64,000 nucleotides of DNA from Salminus brasiliensis (lineage: Eukaryota > Chordata > Actinopteri > Characiformes > Bryconidae): assembly GCF_030463535.1 (NCBI RefSeq), contig NC_132891.1:2867951-2931950 (forward strand). Reading direction: 5' to 3'. Of this stretch, positions 60,214 to 64,000 are shown piece after piece. The notes beneath the pieces were generated by a model. The model was not told the DNA's origin. It was given only the letters and a program-made list of their open reading frames with translations, and did not search any database. How positions within the stretch are numbered: position 1 is the stretch's first letter; each line of letters starts with the position of its first letter. The translations under genes were made by a program, and so were the position numbers.

Positions 60214-62987
60214 TTCTCCTGCCCAAAAATGTAAGCTAGCATTTTAACTTGTGATTAATCAGAATTAATTACAGATTATTAATATAAACTGTTTAGTAGA
60301 TTGACCCCAGTCAGTGCAGAGCGCTAAAATATTTTTAGTATCGTGCAGCCCTGATACCACCCAGATAGACCACAGATCAAGCCCATGGTTTAGTTTAGCT
60401 CTGACTGTATGGTGTCTCAAGCCACTAATCTGTGTTGTGTTCCCTTTAAGGAGAGGCAGCTCCCTCTGTGGCAGAGCAGGGGTAAGACAAAATCCAGTTC
60501 ATTGAGTTGAATATTACAGTTTGTAAGGTGTTAACCTTCCATTGTCATGTCCATTATGTGTGTCTGTTGTGCAATAGCAATCACATTTCACATTTGAGTT
60601 TTTATGTCTAATATCAAATCCCTTTTTTGTAATTGTTGTCATTATTATTATTATTTTATTTTTTACATTATTTAATTTTGAATTAACCTACTACTCACTT
60701 TGATTGGCTTAGTGGTATGAGCTGATTTCATGGGAATCACTAACGTTGGCGTCTCGATCATTGAGAGAATTTTCTGACCAAATCATAACTCAAATTTGGG
60801 GAATGAAGGAAAAGAAACATTGTTGTTCAGCGTCAAAGCAGTTTACCGCTGTTTTTCCACTTCTATGACAGATGGGCAAAGAAAAGAAAGACGCCCGTCG
60901 ACTTAGTCCCAAGGTATGTATATACCAGACCTGTAGATTCCCTGCACGGGTGTGTGCATGGGGCAGCGTGACCAGTTTAGTAAAAATGTGGTCGTGAAAA
61001 GGACGGACGTGATCTGTGGTAGATGAGGAAAAACAGCAAACGGCAGTTCCTCAGTTGTAAAGAGGTCCATAGCTCTGGCGTAACCCTGTCAGAGGACCGT
61101 TCACACTGATGATGAGATGGAGCTTGGCTGTGATACCTGAGAGAGACCTGGAATGTACCACACAAGCATTTACAAAGCATAACTGTACCTAAACACCTGC
61201 TTGTTTGATAGCTCTTCCACAAATTCGCCCATTGCGTATGTGTTGCCCCTTGCCCCACAACTGTCTGATCTTTCAGGGATACAAGGGCCACCGCCGAGAA
61301 GGCGAAAGGCCCCAGTCGACGGAGCTCTCGGGCAGAGAAGGACCCTGAGGAGGAGATGTCTGACAACGGTCAGAGAAAAAGGGCAGTCAGACCTGGGTCA
61401 GCATCTTCCAACGCAGGGAAAGCTGCAGGTAAGCATGGAGGTAGATGGTCCAAACATGGTGCAGCTGAAGCTGCGTTTGTTGTTTTTGGTTTCCTCAGAC
61501 CTACTAAACCTTTTTACAGTGCAGTTCAGATTCATTCGGATAGAACTTTTTTTCTTTGTGGTGACAAATTAGTCGCAAAACAGCTTTAGAGATCCAGGCC
61601 TGAGCCTGAGCCTCTCTTAAGCAAAAAAAATCCTCAAACTGGGTTGAAGAAGACTCAAAAGGAACCAGGACTCAAAAGGGGAACCCATCCTCCTCTGGTC
61701 TACAACAAGGCTGGTTGTCACCATGATCGCTGGTTCGAATCCCTGTCATGCTGCTAGTTATTGAGAGCACAAAAGCACATCTACCTGGGGTGGGTAGATG
61801 GCACTCTTCCCCCACATCGCTTTGTTGCTATGCAGTATCTAGAACAGTGGAAATGAATCGACGTGAGGACCCACAGCAGGGTGGTGGAGAGCCGGGTTGA
61901 GCAGTACCAGGACTGAACAGTCGTAATAGAAGATCTAAGCACATGGGAAAGTGAGAGAAGGAGGAACAGGGTTTAGGGGGATTATGGCAAATATTGGCGA
62001 TGTAACACAGTGGGAGAGCCCGAACCAGGGGGTAGGCAGGCAGCAGCACCCAACTGTGAAATCTGCACACTTCTGAAAAGTTTGTGGATGTCACACTTTA
62101 ATGGGAATCGTATGATTCTTTGTGGAAATTTAAGAAATATTGTAAATATAAACACTAGAAAAATGCCACAGAAAAGAATTTTAATTCTTTCAAGATTTTA
62201 TTTTATAGAGATAATTCCTTCTGATATTAGATCAGCTTCCTTTATTTAAAAATACAGTCATCAGTGCAAGACTAAAGTTTGCCTAAAGGTCCAGAACATC
62301 TGGAACAGCAGGGAATTCCCCCTGGCAGACCTCCCATTAAAACCAAGCTTCTGATGATGGATGCTGTACATTTACATCAACCGTGGGGCGAGATCTACCT
62401 GCTAGGGGATGTCCTGATCTGGCCATGTTGGTCAGCTGTTCCACTTGTAGATGATTTAGTGGACAGTGGAACAGCGGCTGATCTCTAACTGTTCTGAGAT
62501 CTGTTTAAACCCCTTCCATCTGCAGACTCCTCTACAACATCTCCACCCTTCTTTCTGGAGGCCTCTTCGAGAGAGAGCTCTCTGGATCTGGCCATGATGG
62601 TGATCATCTTCACCCCTCACTCACTTCAACCATCAATCCAGATCAGACCAGACTAAATGTCTGAGGTTTAAATAAGACCTCAGACTCCTCCAGAATAATC
62701 CTCTCCAACCATGTTCTGATCATCTGCAGCTGCTTCTGATTCTCTACACATCTGAAGGAGTGATAAATGTTGGGTGTGGTTCATTTAGTTAGATGGCCTC
62801 CATCTCTCAGTGCTGATCACATGTAGATCAGATCTCCAGATCTCTTTAAATATGTTCAGAAACACAAAGGTTTGTTTGTTTGGTGTTTTTTTGTCACGCG
62901 TCTGTTCTCAAACTTCCTGTTCTCTTGTTTACAGAATCGAACACTGGTGCCAGTCCCACCCAGGCAAAGCGAAGGAAGTCTAAGTGA
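48645..62987 (+). CDS. ncoa6: nuclear receptor coactivator 6 (whole gene, 14 coding exons)
   Basis: Coding exons total 7068 nt and 2355 aa (human about 2063), in frame throughout. Order: an acidic N-terminus with [39 protein letters not shown] and [13 protein letters not shown]; Gln/Pro/Met-rich coactivator regions; LXXLL motif 1 (LVNLL, 994-998) in [16 protein letters not shown]; a basic [14 protein letters not shown] signal; a long Gln-rich region (about 1108-1232); the conserved [14 protein letters not shown] and [15 protein letters not shown] blocks; LXXLL motif 2 (LNQLL, 1706-1710); and a basic C-terminus ending KRRKSK. Known role: NCOA6 (ASC-2, RAP250) is a nuclear coactivator that binds liganded receptors and belongs to KMT2C/D methyltransferase complexes. 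The start ATG has a strong context (AGCCATGGC) but human begins differently. Confidence 0.95.
49065..49205 (-). mobile_element. LINE-type 3' tail fragment, reverse
   Basis: GATAAGATAATCCTTTATTA and GTCTCACAGTGGGGAAAATT are the reverse complement of the tail at 42328-42376, followed by TATACACAATATAAATAATA. ncoa6 intron. Confidence 0.55.
49328..49483 (+). CDS. ncoa6: ncoa6 coding exon 2
   Basis: Residues 86-137: [20 protein letters not shown] and [20 protein letters not shown], nearly identical to human. Acceptor TTTATTGCAG; donor TAGAAG|GTGCGC. Confidence 0.96.
49484..50529 (+). other. ncoa6: ncoa6 intron after coding exon 2
   Basis: AT-rich, with no repeats or coding signals that I recognise. 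Confidence 0.7.
50530..50652 (+). CDS. ncoa6: ncoa6 coding exon 3
   Basis: Residues 138-178: [20 protein letters not shown], then [20 protein letters not shown]. Human has the same EGAINLALAQNRSQDVRMNG layout. Acceptor TCTTTGTAG; donor GCCCTG|GTAATT. Confidence 0.94.
50828..50947 (+). CDS. ncoa6: ncoa6 coding exon 4
   Basis: Residues 179-218: [20 protein letters not shown], then [11 protein letters not shown]. Gly/Pro/Met-rich. Acceptor TTGTTGAAG; donor CAGACAG|GTGAGC. Confidence 0.93.
51045..51881 (+). CDS. ncoa6: ncoa6 coding exon 5
   Basis: Residues 219-497. Starts [15 protein letters not shown] (human DAMDPLLSGLHIQQQ) and includes [20 protein letters not shown], strongly conserved, with moderate Gln runs. 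Acceptor CTTTTTAG; donor TGGGAG|GTAGGC. Confidence 0.95.
51985..52128 (+). CDS. ncoa6: ncoa6 coding exon 6
   Basis: Residues 498-545: [20 protein letters not shown], then [20 protein letters not shown]. Acceptor GTTTTAAAG; donor CACCCAG|GTACAG. Confidence 0.94.
52209..53718 (+). CDS. ncoa6: ncoa6 coding exon 7 (LXXLL-1 exon)
   Basis: Residues 546-1048. Three Gln-rich tracts (about 669-706, 766-822 and 848-908) use mixed CAG and CAA codons. Conserved [15 protein letters not shown] and [19 protein letters not shown]; the LXXLL is at 53552-53566. The basic [14 protein letters not shown] follows. Donor GATGGG|GTAAGT. Confidence 0.96.
54004..54125 (+). CDS. ncoa6: ncoa6 coding exon 8
   Basis: Residues 1049-1089: [20 protein letters not shown], then [11 protein letters not shown] (human SGPKLPEFSNRP). 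Acceptor CTTCCTGCAG; donor CGCCCAG|GTGAGC. Confidence 0.94.
54357..57827 (+). CDS. ncoa6: ncoa6 coding exon 9 (largest exon, LXXLL-2)
   Basis: Residues 1090-2246, 3471 nt. A Gln-rich start (1108-1232), then [52 protein letters not shown] and [20 protein letters not shown], all conserved with human. LXXLL-2 LNQLL is at 56204-56218 within [11 protein letters not shown]. Ser/Pro/Ala-rich after that. Donor CTCTCAG|GTATTT. Confidence 0.97.
57936..57986 (+). CDS. ncoa6: ncoa6 coding exon 10 (51 nt)
   Basis: Residues 2247-2263: [17 protein letters not shown]. The acceptor is a tandem CAGCAG, so use of the second AG would drop one residue and keep frame. Donor CAACCTG|GTAATG. Sequence is poorly conserved; support comes from phase and splice sites. 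Confidence 0.75.
58055..60353. mobile_element. outer hAT-like element in ncoa6 intron 10
   Basis: Left end TAGGGCTGCACGGTATAT and right end TAGTATCGTGCAGCCCTGA are inverted repeats about 2.3 kb apart. A second hAT copy is inserted near the left end. No target duplication could be confirmed and no transposase frame is open. The rest (59470-60340) includes a (TTTA)n tract near 60180 and a short CA tract. Confidence 0.6.
58140..59463. mobile_element. hAT-like element nested inside the outer one
   Basis: Ends TAGAGGTGCACCGATACGAT and CCGGATCGGTGCATCCCTA are inverted repeats. Flanking 8-mers GGGTCACG (58132-58139) and GTGTCACG (59464-59471) match at 7 of 8 positions, the expected 8-bp hAT target duplication. 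Non-autonomous. Confidence 0.78.
60451..60481 (+). CDS. ncoa6: ncoa6 coding exon 11 (31-nt microexon)
   Basis: Residues 2264-2273: [10 protein letters not shown] plus two bases. Acceptor TCCCTTTAAG; donor AGCAGGG|GTAAGA. Its 31 bases are needed: skipping it puts a stop in the next exon. Confidence 0.75.
60872..60913 (+). CDS. ncoa6: ncoa6 coding exon 12 (42 nt)
   Basis: Residues 2274-2287: [14 protein letters not shown] plus two bases; basic, possible nuclear localisation. Acceptor TATGACAG; donor CCCAAG|GTATGT. Confidence 0.8.
61277..61428 (+). CDS. ncoa6: ncoa6 coding exon 13
   Basis: Residues 2288-2338: [13 protein letters not shown] and [20 protein letters not shown], matching the human ENGHRKRSSRPASASSS region. 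Acceptor TCTTTCAG; donor GCTGCAG|GTAAGC. Confidence 0.93.
61705..61850 (+). mobile_element. tRNA-derived SINE fragment in ncoa6 intron 13
   Basis: A clear Pol III B box (GGTTCGAATCCC) in GATCGCTGGTTCGAATCCCT is followed by the family body GGGTGGGTAGATGGCACTCT. Related to 23250-23575. Confidence 0.65.
62280..62880. repeat. probable dispersed repeat in ncoa6 intron 13
   Basis: Sequence such as TAGATGATTTAGTGGACAGT, GGCCATGATGGTGATCATCT and the internally repetitive GATCACATGTAGATCAGATC has the style of a fish interspersed element. There is no second copy in the window to prove it. Confidence 0.35.
62935..62987 (+). CDS. ncoa6: ncoa6 coding exon 14 and stop
   Basis: Residues 2339-2355: [17 protein letters not shown] then TGA (62985-62987). 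The terminal KRRKSK is identical to human NCOA6. Acceptor TTGTTTACAG. Confidence 0.96.
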
Positions 62988-63534
62988 TCATGAAGCTGAA
63001 CACACACCTGTGAATTGTACATTAGCTTTTCTTATTTGAACTGTTTTATCTGCTGTTTCTCCTGTTAATCATGTGCGTGTGATAACCATGTACAGATACC
63101 TGTTTTTAAAAAGAAATTAATGATGTTTTTGTCCCCTGCTACTAAAGTGATATCCTATTTAGAACCGTGTGTATGACGTGTGTAAGGTGTGTGTGTGTGT
63201 GTGTGTGTCATGTTTTTATTATATGCTGGATTAATCATGAACCCTGATAACAGAATAATCACGTTGATTGATTGTATAATAATGTTGCAGAATCTGATTA
63301 AATTTTCTACTTCTCTCGTCTCTTTACATGGAGCAGTAACTGAGTGCACACGCCTCCTTCCCTTCTATGACTTGAGTAAATTTGGTTTCCGTGTGATCGA
63401 CCCTGTTCTTCTCTTCTTTCCTTTTTTATGGGCAGCTAAATATTTTTCTGTACACCCCCCCAAACCCCCACCCCTTCTCCCACCCTGTCCAACAGACGGA
63501 AATCCCAAATATGATCCTGAAATTGAAATTGAAT

Positions 63535-63540
63535 AATAAA
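63535..63540 (+). terminator. ncoa6: poly(A) signal AATAAA for ncoa6
   Basis: 548 bases after the stop, within AATAATAAAAGCTTG. The 3' UTR (62988 to about 63555) includes a GT tract at 63187-63208. Confidence 0.6.
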
Positions 63541-63737
63541 AGCTTGATTTCACAAGCAGTCGCTTCTTTCACGCCTGATGACACCTGGAGATGAGTGGTT
63601 TTGTTTTTTCTTACATGCATACACACTTCTTAGTGGCGCATATATATATATTTATATATTTATATATTTATTCTGATAGGATGTAAAGAATAGCAGCCAG
63701 CTGGAGAAAAGTGCAAAGGGAGTTGCAGGTACGCTAC

Positions 63738-64000
63738 ATGTCCAGATGTTTGTGGACACCCCTTCTAATAAATGCATTCAGCTCCGTTAAATTGCATGGT
63801 TGCTGACACAGATGTGCAAAAGCACGCATACAGCTTCTATAGTCCCTGTAGAGAAGTACTGTGGGCTAGTAGAGGGGTATAAAGCCCCCCAGCATTGAGC
63901 TGTGGAGCAGTGGAGGAACTGTGGGAGGCGGTGAGGGATATGGGGATCATCATCCAACATCCTGACCTCATTAATGCTCTTGTCGCTGAATACTATCAAA
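63738..64000 (-). mobile_element. MITE of the ACAAAAGTATTGGGACACC family, cut by the window edge
   Basis: Begins ATGTCCAGATGTTTGTGGAC, then TCTAATAAATGCATTCAGCT and AGCATTGAGCTGTGGAGCAG. Lies about 180 bp beyond the expected ncoa6 cleavage site. Confidence 0.83.

Overview
This is a vertebrate nuclear genome window, almost certainly from a teleost fish. Three split genes with GT-AG introns can be read, all on the + strand: tp53inp2 (autophagy and transcription cofactor), ggt7 (gamma-glutamyltransferase-like type II membrane protein) and ncoa6 (nuclear receptor coactivator). The fish assignment rests on the repeats: a Tc1 element of the kind common in fish, fish-type hAT and MITE families, tRNA-derived SINEs and dense GT/CA microsatellites. 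The repeat mix suggests an otophysan (characin or catfish relative), but that is a weak inference. There are no prokaryotic features, no rRNA genes, no convincing tRNA genes and no CRISPR array.

Layout. 1-1330 is a 42-bp minisatellite. 1560-2021 is a GC-box/CCAAT region that is probably the tp53inp2 promoter and non-coding exon 1. tp53inp2 coding exons lie at 8594-8717, 11084-11636 and 12368-12638 (315 aa). 12.7-25.8 kb is intergenic and repeat-filled: a ~200-bp satellite at 14.6-16.3 kb, a ~375-bp duplication at 17-17.8 kb, a complete Tc1 transposon with an intact 340-aa transposase at 19543-21137, SINEs and MITEs. ggt7 has 15 coding exons from 26310 to 42624 (679 aa). 42.7-46.4 kb is intergenic: a hAT relic carrying a 24-bp minisatellite and a decayed Tc1-like transposase. 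A GC/CCAAT region at 46.0-46.7 kb is the likely ncoa6 promoter. ncoa6 has 14 coding exons from 48645 to 62987 (2355 aa) and a poly(A) signal at 63535. The edge at 63738-64000 is a MITE copy.

I spliced all three coding sequences by hand. Each stays in frame from ATG to stop across every junction (948, 2040 and 7068 nt), which strongly supports the exon calls. From recalled human map positions, the same genes neighbour each other on human 20q11.22, but the ggt7-ncoa6 pair is flipped relative to tp53inp2.

The window does not show a new multi-gene system. Its most interesting signal is the birth of minisatellites. Several tandem arrays sit inside, or are built from, transposon copies (44.0-44.7 kb in a hAT; 47.4-48.2 kb in a MITE). 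One intronic array (36.1-36.5 kb) has a single founder-like unit 4.5 kb upstream in the same gene. Many of these arrays have unit lengths divisible by three, so they make long but spurious open frames on both strands.
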